This document shows, piece after piece, positions 1 to 8,261 of a stretch of 64,000 nucleotides of DNA (the stretch's first letter is position 1; each line of letters starts with the position of its first letter). Source of the DNA: Paraburkholderia lycopersici (GTDB lineage: Bacteria > Pseudomonadota > Gammaproteobacteria > Burkholderiales > Burkholderiaceae); contig NZ_FMYQ01000001.1 of NCBI RefSeq assembly GCF_900096975.1, positions 62,001-126,000 on the forward strand, in the 5' to 3' direction. Both the position numbers and the translations under genes were made by a program. The notes under the pieces were generated by a model, which saw only the letters and a list, made by a program, of their open reading frames with translations, made no database searches and had not been told where the DNA came from.

Positions 1-321
1 CTCGGCGCGCTCGTTTCGCTCACCTCGGTGGGCGCGGGCGCCATCGGCGTGACCGTGCTGCTGCTGCTCTACCCGGCGCTGCCCACGGTGCGCATCGTCG
101 GCTCCGACGTCGCGCATGCGGTGCCGCTCACGCTGCTCGCGGGCGCCGGTCACTGGCTGCTCGGCTCGATCGACTGGCACATGCTGCTCTCGCTGCTGTG
201 CGGCTCGCTGCCCGGCATCGCGATCGGCAGCCTGCTCTCGTCGAAAGCACCCGAAAAGTTGCTGCGCGTGCTGCTCGCCGCGACGCTCACGCTCGTCGGC
301 GTGCGGCTCGTGCTCGCCTGA
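1..321 (+). CDS. TauE/SafE family permease, C-terminal part (start lies outside window)
   Basis: The reading frame is open from the first base and ends at a TGA at 319-321, so only the last 106 residues are present. They form strongly hydrophobic segments separated by short loops, with the pattern GSLPGIAIGSLLSSKAPEKL followed by a final helix ending in VGVRLVLA. This C-terminal layout, a glycine-rich GxxPG turn and then a closing membrane helix, is typical of TauE/SafE (DUF81) sulfite and organosulfonate exporters of the inner membrane. The substrate cannot be told from this piece. The next gene is on the opposite strand, so this gene ends its own transcript. Confidence 0.75.
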   Translation, partial: LGALVSLTSVGAGAIGVTVLLLLYPALPTVRIVGSDVAHAVPLTLLAGAGHWLLGSIDWHMLLSLLCGSLPGIAIGSLLSSKAPEKLLRVLLAATLTLVGVRLVLA

Positions 322-347
322 GCGCGCCGCGCGGGCAACGGACGCGT

Positions 348-608
348 TCAGGAGTGCGGCGCCTGGCGGAAGAATTTCCCGTTGAGGTCGACCTCGAACT
401 GGCGCAGCCACTGGCCGCGCGCATCGATCCGGTACGCCTGCGCCCACGCACCACGGCGCACGATCAGCATGTCGCCATGCTCGGGGTCGTTCGGGTCGGC
501 TTCACCGCGAATGTCGAAGTGAAGGGGGGCGAAGCCGTGCCGCGCACAGGCCAGCTCGAACGCCGCGCGATCGACGAGCGGCAAGTCGGTATACGTATGA
601 ATGGTCAT
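348..608 (-). CDS. Small conserved hypothetical protein (86 aa)
   Basis: I do not recognise this family. The ORF starts at ATG 606-608 and has a good ribosome site, AGGAAA, about 7 bases upstream. The protein is soluble and acidic, with no signal peptide or membrane segment. The middle contains an aspartate-rich run (GEADPNDPEHGDMLIVRR), and the C-terminal half alternates in a way that suggests beta strands (QWLRQFEVDLNGKFFRQ). Codon use matches the neighbours, so I take it as real. It stands alone between the permease end and a terminator-like hairpin. Confidence 0.6.
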   Translation of the reverse strand: MTIHTYTDLPLVDRAAFELACARHGFAPLHFDIRGEADPNDPEHGDMLIVRRGAWAQAYRIDARGQWLRQFEVDLNGKFFRQAPHS

Positions 609-878
609 GGCGATTTCCTGCTTTCCAGCGAAGAGGCCGCGCTCGACCTCGGGAAGGCGCGCGATAACTCACGGTATACCCCCAACGGCGAGAAAACTGT
701 GTGTCAAACGACACGTAAACCACGCACTGCAACATCGCCGGAATCGTATGTCGCCGGCGGGCGAATATATGGCGGGCTGACGCGCCTCGCGCACGAACCG
801 GCGAGTGCATCGAGCGACGGGAAACGGCAAAAAAGACCGCGCACGCCCGGCGGCGCGACGCCAGTCGCGAAGACGCGC
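609..878. other. Non-coding stretch between small ORF and terminator
   Basis: About 270 bases with no credible gene. It should hold the promoter of the 86-residue protein. I see no convincing sigma-70 pair, repeat or RNA structure. Confidence 0.4.
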
Positions 879-915
879 AAAAAAAAGCCCCGGCCAATGA
901 AGGCCGGGGCTTTTT
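879..915 (-). terminator. Rho-independent terminator of the BON-domain gene (works in both directions)
   Basis: A perfect 9-bp stem, GCCCCGGCC at 887-895 and GGCCGGGGC at 902-910, closes a 6-base loop. It is flanked by an A run (879-886) on the left and a T run (911-915) on the right. On the minus strand the A run becomes a long U tract just after the BON gene, which ends at 956, so this is its terminator. The T run gives some activity on the plus strand too. Confidence 0.9.
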
Positions 916-955
916 GCTGCCTGCCAGTGCGTCCCCGACGGGGGGCGCGCAGCGT

Positions 956-1306
956 TTATTGCTGCATGACCGTCAGCTTGTTCGACACCGATTTCACGCC
1001 CGCCACGCCTTGCGCGGCCTGGCCGGCCTTGTCGATCTGCCCCTGATCCGGCACCGTGCCGGTCAGCGTGACCGCACCGCCGCGCGAGCGCACGGTGATG
1101 TTCGACACGTCGACGCCCTGCGTCTTCGAGAGCGCCTTGCGCACCGAATAGCCGAGCTTGCGGTCGACCTTCCTGGCCGAAGTAGCCGGAGCGGCCGTGG
1201 TAGCAGCGGGCGCGCTCGCCGAATTGTCCTGAGCGTAGGACACCCCGCAAGCCACCGTCAGGCACAGTGCCGCGCCCAGCATCTTCAGAATAGCGACCGA
1301 TTTCAT
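956..1306 (-). CDS. BON-domain periplasmic protein (OsmY-like)
   Basis: A 116-residue exported protein. The start is ATG 1304-1306 with AGGAG about 7 bases upstream; it places a textbook signal peptide (MKSVAILKMLGAALCLTVA, cleavage near VSYAQ) at the N-terminus. A short Ala/Thr/Ser linker follows, then one BON domain over about residues 48-116, seen as YSVRKALSKTQGVDVSNITV, then a GAVTLTGTVPDQGQ strand-turn, then AQGVAGVKSVSNKLTV. BON domains bind phospholipids or support the envelope; OsmY-type proteins respond to osmotic stress. Monocistronic, with a strong terminator. Confidence 0.85.
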   Translation of the reverse strand: MKSVAILKMLGAALCLTVACGVSYAQDNSASAPAATTAAPATSARKVDRKLGYSVRKALSKTQGVDVSNITVRSRGGAVTLTGTVPDQGQIDKAGQAAQGVAGVKSVSNKLTVMQQ

Positions 1307-1778
1307 GTTTTCTCCTTGTGTCTTCGCGTTGTTGCCTGGAATAGGACCGTCTCCCTTGCAGGTCGACGGCTTCGTTACAACTACCGATGGCAGCAACGGC
1401 GCGCAACGTGCGCGCAGGCGCCGCCAAGGTCTTGACGCGATACGAGAGGCAAGGATGAAGGAGCGACTATGTCCGCCCGGTAGGGTCTGCGCCCGTTGCT
1501 TGTTCGTTATGGCTCGATGCTCGCGCGAGTGCCGCCCCGGGAGGAGCCGATGCGGCTTGCCAGGCGCGGCCGGCGAACCACAATTTAGCCTGGCGGCACC
1601 GCAAGCGCAAAGAGTTTAGCGCAGCGGCCCGTGGCGTGCGCGCAGCATGCGCCGCCCCGCATTCGGGCACGCCGCTGCGGCGTCGAATCTCATGTACCAT
1701 CGGCGCACGGAGCACGCGCGACGCGCGCCCGATCCAGTCCGGACCCACCCACGAACCACCGAGGCCCGCCCCACCCCG
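1307..1778. other. Divergent intergenic region between BON gene and TAXI protein gene
   Basis: About 470 bases between two divergent genes. It must contain both promoters. Long overlapping frames exist on both strands, but their arginine- and alanine-rich translations look like chance frames of GC-rich DNA. I see no repeat or clear operator. Confidence 0.4.
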
Positions 1779-3257
1779 ATGAAGTCTCGCACCGGCCGCA
1801 AATCTCCTCCCCGTCTCGTCGCGCGTTTCGTGGCGATCTCGTGGCGCGACCTGGCAGTCTCGTTCGGCCCCATCCTGCTCATCAGCGTGGCGGCCATCTG
1901 GCTCGCGGTGCGCCTCATCCAGCCCGCTCCGCCCAACACGCTCACCATGAGCGCGGGACCCAAGGGCAGCACCTACTGGAACGCCGCGCAGCAGTACAAG
2001 GCCATCCTCGCGCGCAACAACATTACGCTGACCGTGCTCGAATCGGAGGGTTCGGCGCAGAACCTGCATCGCCTCGCCGACCCGGACGCGCACGTCGACG
2101 TGGCGTTCGTGCAGGACGGCCTCGCGAGCAAGGTGCCCGGCGGCCTCGTTTCGCTCGGCAGCGTGGCCTATGTGCCGCTCGTCGTGTTCTATCACGGCCC
2201 CGTCGCCACGCGGCTTTCGCAGTTCGAAGGCCAGCGCGTCGCCATCGGCGCCGAGGGCAGCGGCACGCGCGAACTGGCGCTCACGCTGCTCAAGGCGAAC
2301 GGCATCGAGCCGGGCGGCCCGACGAAGCTGCTGCCGCTCTCCGGCGACGACGCCGCGCGCGCACTCGTGGAAGGCAAGATCGACGTCGCCATTCTCGCGG
2401 GCGACTCCGCGCAGCCGCCCGTGATGGGGCGCCTCATGCGCATGCCGGGCATACGCTTCTTCGACTTCGTCCAGGCCGACGCCTACGCGCGCCGCTTTCC
2501 GTACCTCACGGCCATCACGATCCCGATGGGCGCGTTCGACTTCGGGCGCAACCTGCCCGCCGCGCCGCTGCACTTCATCGCGCCCACGGTCGAGCTGGTC
2601 GCGCGCGACTCGCTGCATCCGGCGCTCTCCGACCTGCTGATCGAAGCGGCCAAGGAAGTGCACGGCCGCTCGTCGCTCCTGCAGCGCGCGGGCGAGTTCC
2701 CGGCGCCGCGCGCCCAGGACTTCCCGATCAGCGACGACGCCGCGCGCTACTACAAGTCGGGCAAGAGCTTCCTCTACCGCGTACTGCCCTTCTGGGTCGC
2801 GAGCCTCGCCGACCGGCTCGTCGTGCTGCTCGTGCCGATCATCGTCGTGCTGATTCCAGGTCTGCGGATCGTTCCGTCGCTTTACGCCTGGCGGGTAAAA
2901 TCGCGCATCTACCGCTGGTATGGCTCGCTCATTTCCCTCGAGCGCGCCGCGCTGGCCGACAACTCGCCGGCCGAGCGCCGCGCGCTCGTGCGCCAGCTCG
3001 ACGCGATCGAGGAATCGGTGAACGGCATGAAAATGCCGCTCGCCTACGCGGACCAGTTCTACGTGCTGCGCGAGCACATCGGCTTCGTGCGCGAGCGGCT
3101 CGCGCTGGCGCGTGAAGCGCCGAGCGGGCAGGATGCCGAAGAGGCAGCCGCGCCCGACAGCGCAAGCGAAGACGCGGGGGCGGCGGGGGCCACGGGCGGG
3201 GAAGCGCCCCACGCGGATGAAAACGGCAGCACCAACACCGGCGAGCGCACGCACTAG
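1779..3257 (+). CDS. Membrane-anchored TAXI/NMT1-like solute-binding protein
   Basis: The product has 492 residues. Residues about 55-330 match TAXI-type TRAP solute receptors: LTMSAGPKGSTYWNAAQQYK, LESEGSAQNLHRL, then VDVAFVQDG and GAEGSGTRELALTLL. Unlike secreted receptors it is anchored twice: one helix near residues 28-48 before the binding domain, and a second near 343-368, followed by a basic, charged cytoplasmic tail of about 120 residues (SRIYRWYGSLISLERAALAD and onward) ending in a low-complexity acidic stretch. The start is ATG 1779, chosen because it puts the first helix at the N-terminus. No TRAP permease genes lie nearby, so transport is not supported. It could be a sensor or a partner of another membrane protein. 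Confidence 0.8.
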   Translation: MKSRTGRKSPPRLVARFVAISWRDLAVSFGPILLISVAAIWLAVRLIQPAPPNTLTMSAGPKGSTYWNAAQQYKAILARNNITLTVLESEGSAQNLHRLADPDAHVDVAFVQDGLASKVPGGLVSLGSVAYVPLVVFYHGPVATRLSQFEGQRVAIGAEGSGTRELALTLLKANGIEPGGPTKLLPLSGDDAARALVEGKIDVAILAGDSAQPPVMGRLMRMPGIRFFDFVQADAYARRFPYLTAITIPMGAFDFGRNLPAAPLHFIAPTVELVARDSLHPALSDLLIEAAKEVHGRSSLLQRAGEFPAPRAQDFPISDDAARYYKSGKSFLYRVLPFWVASLADRLVVLLVPIIVVLIPGLRIVPSLYAWRVKSRIYRWYGSLISLERAALADNSPAERRALVRQLDAIEESVNGMKMPLAYADQFYVLREHIGFVRERLALAREAPSGQDAEEAAAPDSASEDAGAAGATGGEAPHADENGSTNTGERTH

Positions 3258-3337
3258 CGCCGCAGCAAGCAATTTGAACCTGAAGACGGGCCGCTCGAAG
3301 AACGGCCCGCATAAAGCGAGAAACGCGGAGGAACAGC

Positions 3338-3991
3338 ATGATCGACGGCATCGACGCCAACCAGCCGGCCTGGTTCTACGACTTCGTGTCGCCGTTCTCG
3401 TATCTGTTGCTGGAACAGCACGAGAAGTGGCCCGGCTTCGACTTCGTCCCGACGCCCGTGCTGCTCGCCGAGCTGTATCGCCACTGGGGTCAGCCGCTCA
3501 GCGCCCAGATTCCGGCCAAGCGGGTCTTCACCTACCGTCATGCGCTTTTTCGTGCGGAACAGCTCGGTATTCCCTTCAAGATGCCGCCCGCGCATCCGTT
3601 CGACTCGATCAAGCCGATGCTGCTCGCCATCGCGGCCGGCGGCGACTTCGCGTGCGTGCGCGAGATTTTCCGCTTCATCTGGCGCGAGGGGCGCGACCCG
3701 TCGAGCGAGGAAGGCTTCGAGCAGCTTTGCGAGCGCGTGGGCATTCCGCACGGCGAGTCGCTGATCGAAGAAGAAGCCGTGCGCGCGCAGTTGCGCCGCA
3801 ACACCAACGACGCCATCGCGATGGGCGTGTTCGGCGTGCCGACGTTCTGGATGAACAGGCAGCTCTTCTGGGGCGAGGACGCCCTGCCGATGGTGCTCTA
3901 CTGCGCGCGTAGCCCGAACTGGCTCGACTCGCGCGAAGTGAGGCGCATCAGCTCGCTGCCTTCGGGGCTCGCAAAGCCCGTCACGGAGTGA
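3338..3991 (+). CDS. 2-hydroxychromene-2-carboxylate isomerase family (DsbA/GST-kappa fold)
   Basis: A 217-residue cytoplasmic protein with GCGGAGGA ahead of the ATG. The N-terminus WFYDFVSPFSYLLLEQHEKW carries the family serine in SPFSY, the glutathione-binding position of the kappa class. MGVFGVPTFWMN near residue 165 is the cis-proline loop of the thioredoxin fold. NahD enzymes isomerise hydroxychromene carboxylate in naphthalene breakdown, but most relatives have no known substrate. No aromatic pathway genes are next to it, so the reaction is only a family assignment. It follows the TAXI gene by 80 bases and may be co-transcribed. Confidence 0.85.
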   Translation: MIDGIDANQPAWFYDFVSPFSYLLLEQHEKWPGFDFVPTPVLLAELYRHWGQPLSAQIPAKRVFTYRHALFRAEQLGIPFKMPPAHPFDSIKPMLLAIAAGGDFACVREIFRFIWREGRDPSSEEGFEQLCERVGIPHGESLIEEEAVRAQLRRNTNDAIAMGVFGVPTFWMNRQLFWGEDALPMVLYCARSPNWLDSREVRRISSLPSGLAKPVTE

Positions 3992-4044
3992 CGGGGCGGC
4001 AACGGGGCGGCGACAGGCAGGCCCGCGAAGCGCACCCCTGATCC

Positions 4045-4070
4045 CCGCCATACCGCGCACCCTATGGCGG
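4045..4070. promoter_or_regulatory. Perfect 8-bp inverted repeat upstream of LysR gene (possible operator)
   Basis: CCGCCATA at 4045-4052 and TATGGCGG at 4063-4070 are exact inverted repeats separated by 10 bases, about 76 bases before the LysR start. There is no T run after it, so a terminator is less likely than a protein-binding site. The ATA-N10-TAT core is close to, but not exactly, the usual T-N11-A LysR box. Confidence 0.45.
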
Positions 4071-4146
4071 CGGCGCGCGCGGCGGCTTATGGTTATGGCT
4101 GAGTCCGTGCGCGCCCCGCGCGTACGCGCCTTTGCCCGCCACGCCC

Positions 4147-5169
4147 ATGGACGACCACAACGCCCTCACCCTCGACATCTGGCTGGTGCGCGTGCTGCGC
4201 ACGCTGCTGGTCGAGCGCAGCGTCACGCAGGCCGCGCTGCGCCTGAACCAGACCCAGCCCGCCATCAGCACGGCGCTGCGGCGGCTGCGCGAGATCCTGG
4301 GCGACCCGGTCCTCGTGCGCGGCAAGGCCGGCATGGTGCCGACCGAGTATGGCGAGTCGCTGCTGCAACATGCGCAGCGCGTTCTGCGCGAGGTCGAATT
4401 CGTGGCCACGCCGCACGGCGACTTCGACCCGGCGCGCTCGAAACGCACGTTCCGCCTCGCCGCCCCCGACTACCTCAACGACTTCTTCATGCCGACGCTC
4501 ATCGCGCGCTTTCGCGAGACGGCGCCGGCGGCGCGGCTCGAAATCCTCTCGCTCTCGCCCACGCTCGACCACCACGGCGCGCTGGACGCGGGCGAACTCG
4601 ACATCGTGATCGGCAACTGGCCGAAGCCCGAGGCGCGTTTCGCGCGCAGCGACCTGTTCTCCGACAAGGTCGTCTGCATGATGCGCGCGGATCATCCACT
4701 CGCGCGCCGCGAACTCACGCGCGAGGCGTACCTCGCGGCGCCGCATCTCGCGCCCACGCCCTATACGGGCGCACACGCGAACGCGATCGATATCGGCTTC
4801 GCGAAGGCGCACGCCGAGCGCCGTATCGTCGCGACGCTACCTTATTTCGGGCTCGTGCCTCAGGTCTTGCTGCAATCGGATTTGATCTTCACGACGACGC
4901 AGCGCTTCGCGCAGCATTACGCGAAGCTGCTGCCGATTGCCGTCGTGGAGACGCCGTTCGCGTTTCCGCGGATTCGCTGCTATCAGATGTGGCATCCGCA
5001 GCCTGACCGGCCCAGCGATGTGAGCTGGCTGCGCACGTTGATCGACGAGGTGTCGCAAACGCTGACTGCCGAACACGGTACGAAACGTTCGGGCACCGGG
5101 ACCCGGGCGAAGAAGGCCGCAGGCGCGGGCGGGCATAAAACAGCGGTGCCGCCGGTCGAAGCGGCGTGA
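4147..5169 (+). CDS. LysR-family transcription regulator next to the xdh operon
   Basis: 340 residues from ATG 4147 (a TTG 15 bases earlier is possible but weaker). The winged helix-turn-helix lies at about residues 10-65 (RSVTQAALRLNQTQPAISTA), then the co-inducer domain from about 95 (FRLAAPDYLNDFFMPTLIAR). The sequence is of the NodD/SyrM-like branch, where many members respond to aromatic or heterocyclic compounds. A Lys/Ala/Gly-rich tail of about 35 residues closes the protein. It converges on the xanthine dehydrogenase operon with only a terminator between, so it is a fair candidate xdh regulator, but this is inferred from position. Confidence 0.88.
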   Translation: MDDHNALTLDIWLVRVLRTLLVERSVTQAALRLNQTQPAISTALRRLREILGDPVLVRGKAGMVPTEYGESLLQHAQRVLREVEFVATPHGDFDPARSKRTFRLAAPDYLNDFFMPTLIARFRETAPAARLEILSLSPTLDHHGALDAGELDIVIGNWPKPEARFARSDLFSDKVVCMMRADHPLARRELTREAYLAAPHLAPTPYTGAHANAIDIGFAKAHAERRIVATLPYFGLVPQVLLQSDLIFTTTQRFAQHYAKLLPIAVVETPFAFPRIRCYQMWHPQPDRPSDVSWLRTLIDEVSQTLTAEHGTKRSGTGTRAKKAAGAGGHKTAVPPVEAA

Positions 5170-5214
5170 ACCGCCTACGGGGGCGCAGCAGGCCACTGAG
5201 TCAGATCACGCTCC

Positions 5215-5255
5215 AACGAAACGGGCGCTCAGTTCACCTCGGCGCCCGTTTCGTT
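5215..5255 (+). terminator. Strong hairpin terminator between convergent LysR and xdhC
   Basis: A perfect 14-bp inverted repeat, AACGAAACGGGCGC at 5215-5228 and GCGCCCGTTTCGTT at 5242-5255, with a 13-base loop. It follows the LysR stop by about 45 bases and lies 16 bases beyond the xdhC stop on the other strand, so it can serve both. Confidence 0.75.
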
Positions 5256-5270
5256 GCCCTGAATCGATCC

Positions 5271-5858
5271 TCAAGCCTGCGCCGGCGCGGCGGTTTCCAC
5301 GCTCACGGCCTGCGGCACGCGCAGTTGCATCAACTGCGCGGCCACCGCCACCGCGATCGACGAAGGCGCCTTGTCGACGATGCCCGCCACGCCGATCGGG
5401 CAAGTCATCTCCGCAAGACGCTCCTTTGCCACGCCGCGCTCCACGAGCTGCCGCTCGAACTTCGCACGCTTCGTTTTCGAGCCGATCAGCCCGAACCACG
5501 CGAAATCGCGCCGGCGCATGATGCGCCCGGTCAGCGCGAAATCGAGCGCGTGATTGTGCGTCATTACGATGAAATATGCGCCCGCAGGCGCAGCGTCGAC
5601 GATCGCGGCTGGCGTGTCCGTCGCCTCGATCTGGACGTTGGCGGGCACCTCGTCGGGGAACAGCTCGTCGCGCTCGTCCACCCACTGCACGACGCACGGC
5701 AGCATGCCGAGCAGCGTGACGAGCGCGTGGCCCACGTGGCCCGCGCCGAACAGCACGATGTGCATGGGCCCGTAGTGCGGAACCGGTGTGCCGCGCCGCC
5801 CGACGACGACGCGCCCGGTTTCGTCGAGGCGCACGCAATGATTCGGATGCCGATTCAT
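5271..5858 (-). CDS. xdhC: XdhC, molybdenum cofactor insertion protein, lacking the N-terminal domain
   Basis: 195 residues, starting at ATG 5856-5858, which overlaps the xdhB stop in an ATGA. The C-terminal Rossmann domain is complete: HIVLFGAGHVGHALVTLLG, then QWVDERDELFP, YFIVMTHNHALDFALT and GLIGSKTKRAKFE. XdhC binds molybdenum cofactor and passes it to xanthine dehydrogenase. Full-length family members have roughly 280-350 residues, with an N-terminal XdhC/CoxI domain that carries a conserved Cys-Cys motif. Here that domain is absent, and the DNA where it should be is the 3' end of xdhB. So the gene has lost about 100 or more codons. It may still make a partial protein, or sulfuration and insertion may be impaired. 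Confidence 0.85.
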   Translation of the reverse strand: MNRHPNHCVRLDETGRVVVGRRGTPVPHYGPMHIVLFGAGHVGHALVTLLGMLPCVVQWVDERDELFPDEVPANVQIEATDTPAAIVDAAPAGAYFIVMTHNHALDFALTGRIMRRRDFAWFGLIGSKTKRAKFERQLVERGVAKERLAEMTCPIGVAGIVDKAPSSIAVAVAAQLMQLRVPQAVSVETAAPAQA

Positions 5859-8221
5859 TTCGCGCTCCCCGCGCGCGCCATCGCCCGCACCGCGCGCACA
5901 CCCTTCAGGATTTCCTCGGCGGTGGCCGGCGCGTTCATCGGCGGATTGAAGCGATAGTCGGCCACGCTCGCCACGGCGTCGCGAATCGCGAAAAACACCG
6001 AAAACGGCAGCAAGAGCGGCGGCTCGCCCACGGCCTTCGAGCGATGGATGCTGTCCTCCACGTTGCGGTTCCTGAAGAGGCGCACGTTGAATTCGGCGGG
6101 CGTGTCGTTGACGGTCGGGATCTTGTAGGTGGAGGGCGCATGCGTCATGAGCTTGCCGTCCGGCTTCCACCAGAGTTCTTCCGTCGTGAGCCAGCCCATG
6201 CCCTGAATGAAGCCGCCTTCGACCTGTCCCACGTCGAGCGCGGGATTCAGCGAGGCGCCCACGTCGTGCAGTGCGTCGGCGCGCAGCACGCGCATTTCGC
6301 CCGTGAGCGTGTCGATCACGACTTCCGACACCGCCGCGCCATACGAGTAGTAGTAGAACGGGCGGCCCCGCAGCGTGGCCTGATCCCAGTACAGCTTGGG
6401 CGTGGCGTAGAAACCGTCCGACCAGAGTTGCACGCGCGCGAGATAGGCCTGGGTGACCAGCGTCCCGAACGGCACGATCTCTTCGCCCACGATCACGCAG
6501 TCGTTGGCAAAACGCACCCCGGCGGCGTTGACTTCGCCCTTGCCGTACACGGTCGCGGCAAGCGCCGCGAGGCGCTCGCGCAGCTGGCGCGCGGCGTCCT
6601 GCGCGGCCTTGCCGTTCAGGTCGCTGCCGGTCGATGCCGCCGTGGCCGAGGTGTTCGCGACCTTGCTCGTGTCGGTGGCCGTCACGCGCACGCGGCCGAA
6701 GTCGATGCCGAGCTCGTGCGCCACGACTTGCGCGACCTTCGTGTTGAGGCCCTGGCCCATCTCGGTGCCGCCGTGGTTCACGAGCACCGAGCCATCGGTA
6801 TAGATGTGGACGAGCGCGCCCGCCTGGTTGAAATGCGTGACGTTGAACGCAATGCCGAACTTGACCGGCGTGAGCGCAATGCCCTTTCTGAGTACTTCGT
6901 TCTTCGAATTGAATTCGCGGATCGCGGCGCGCCGCGCGCGGTAGCCGCTCGTCTCCACGAGCTCGTCGATCAGCTCGTGAATGACGTTGTCCTCGATCAT
7001 CTGGCCGTAGGGCGTCTCGTTGTTGTGCGTCTTGCCATAGAGATTGCGACGGCGCACGTCTAGCGAATCGAGGCCGAGCGAGCGCGCCACGTCGTCCATG
7101 ATGTACTCGATCGCGAACGCGCCCTGCGGGCCGCCGAAGCCGCGAAACGCCGTGTTCGACTGCGTGTTGGTCTTGCCGCAGAAGCCGGAGATCGAAACAT
7201 CGGGCAGCCAGTACGCGTTGTCGAAGTGGCAGACGGCGCGCGTCATCACCGGCCCCGAGAGGTCCGCGGAAAAGCCGCAGCGCGAGGTCATGTCGACCGA
7301 GACGCCTTCGATCGTGCCGTCGTCGTCGTAGCCCACTTCATATGTGTAATGGAAGTCGTGGCGCTTGCCGGTGACCATCATGTCGTCGTCGCGGTCGGGG
7401 CGCAGCTTCACGGGGCACAGGAGCTTCCATGCGGCGAGCGCGGCGCAGCACGCAAAGAGCCCCGACTGCGATTCCTTGCCGCCGAAGCCGCCGCCCATGC
7501 GCCGGCATTCGACGAGCACGTTGTGCGAAGCGACGCCGAGCACGTGCGCGACGAGGTGCTGCATTTCGCTCGGGTGCTGCGTGGAGCACCACACGTGCAT
7601 GCCGTCGTCGTCCTTCGGTACCGCGTAGGCGATCTGGCCTTCCAGGTAGAACTGCTCCTGGCCCCCCAGCGTCATCTCGCCCTCATGACGATACGGCGCG
7701 CGCGCGGCGCGCGTGGACGCCTCGCCGCGCGCGAGCTTCATGGGCGGCAGCACCGACTGCCGGGCGGCGCGCGCCTGCTGCGCCGTGAGCACGGCGGGCA
7801 GTTCCTCGTACTGCACGTCGGCGCGGCGCGCGGCAAGACGCGCCGCGTCATGCGAAGTCGCCACCACGATGAACATGGGCTGGCCCACATACTGCACGAG
7901 GCCGTCGGCGAGCACCGGATCGTCGTGGATGATCGGACCGCAGTCGTTCACGCCCGGAATGTCCCCGGCGGTGAGCACGGCCACGACGCCCGGCGTGGCG
8001 CGCACCTTCGCGAGATCCATCGCGACGATGCGCGCGTGCGCCTTCTGCGAAAGCCCGAGCGCCGCGTGCAGCGTGCCCGCCACGACGGGAATGTCGTCGG
8101 TGTAGGTGGCGCGTCCGCTCACGTGCAGATGCGCCGATTCGTGCGGACGCGATACATGCACCTGCGCAAAGGGCTCGCGCGCCTTCAGTTCGTCGAGGAA
8201 CGGTTCGGCTTGCTGGTTCAT
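5855..8221 (-). CDS. xdhB: Xanthine dehydrogenase, molybdopterin-binding subunit
   Basis: 788 residues, the usual size for XdhB of two-subunit bacterial enzymes. With XdhA it oxidises hypoxanthine to xanthine and xanthine to urate in the cytoplasm. The aldehyde oxidase/xanthine dehydrogenase a/b hammerhead is at about residues 25-140 (GRATYTDDIPV), followed by molybdopterin-binding segments: GGQEQFYLEGQIAYAVP, RRMGGGFGGKESQ, AFRGFGGPQGAFAIEYI and GTEMGQGLNTKVAQVVA. The catalytic glutamate is in AVGEPPLLLPFSVFFAI near the C-terminus. Start ATG 8219-8221. The preceding xdhA ends 40 bases upstream, and xdhC overlaps at the end, so the three form one operon read on the minus strand. Confidence 0.97.
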   Translation of the reverse strand: MNQQAEPFLDELKAREPFAQVHVSRPHESAHLHVSGRATYTDDIPVVAGTLHAALGLSQKAHARIVAMDLAKVRATPGVVAVLTAGDIPGVNDCGPIIHDDPVLADGLVQYVGQPMFIVVATSHDAARLAARRADVQYEELPAVLTAQQARAARQSVLPPMKLARGEASTRAARAPYRHEGEMTLGGQEQFYLEGQIAYAVPKDDDGMHVWCSTQHPSEMQHLVAHVLGVASHNVLVECRRMGGGFGGKESQSGLFACCAALAAWKLLCPVKLRPDRDDDMMVTGKRHDFHYTYEVGYDDDGTIEGVSVDMTSRCGFSADLSGPVMTRAVCHFDNAYWLPDVSISGFCGKTNTQSNTAFRGFGGPQGAFAIEYIMDDVARSLGLDSLDVRRRNLYGKTHNNETPYGQMIEDNVIHELIDELVETSGYRARRAAIREFNSKNEVLRKGIALTPVKFGIAFNVTHFNQAGALVHIYTDGSVLVNHGGTEMGQGLNTKVAQVVAHELGIDFGRVRVTATDTSKVANTSATAASTGSDLNGKAAQDAARQLRERLAALAATVYGKGEVNAAGVRFANDCVIVGEEIVPFGTLVTQAYLARVQLWSDGFYATPKLYWDQATLRGRPFYYYSYGAAVSEVVIDTLTGEMRVLRADALHDVGASLNPALDVGQVEGGFIQGMGWLTTEELWWKPDGKLMTHAPSTYKIPTVNDTPAEFNVRLFRNRNVEDSIHRSKAVGEPPLLLPFSVFFAIRDAVASVADYRFNPPMNAPATAEEILKGVRAVRAMARAGSAK

Positions 8222-8261
8222 TGCTTCGTTCTCCGTATGTCTCTTCCGTTTCCCGACTGTC

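Noticed and set aside
1467..3272. A 601-codon minus-strand open frame opposite the TAXI gene
   Set aside because: No hydrophobic core or motif, arginine-rich; the plus-strand TAXI protein has clear domains and membrane helices.
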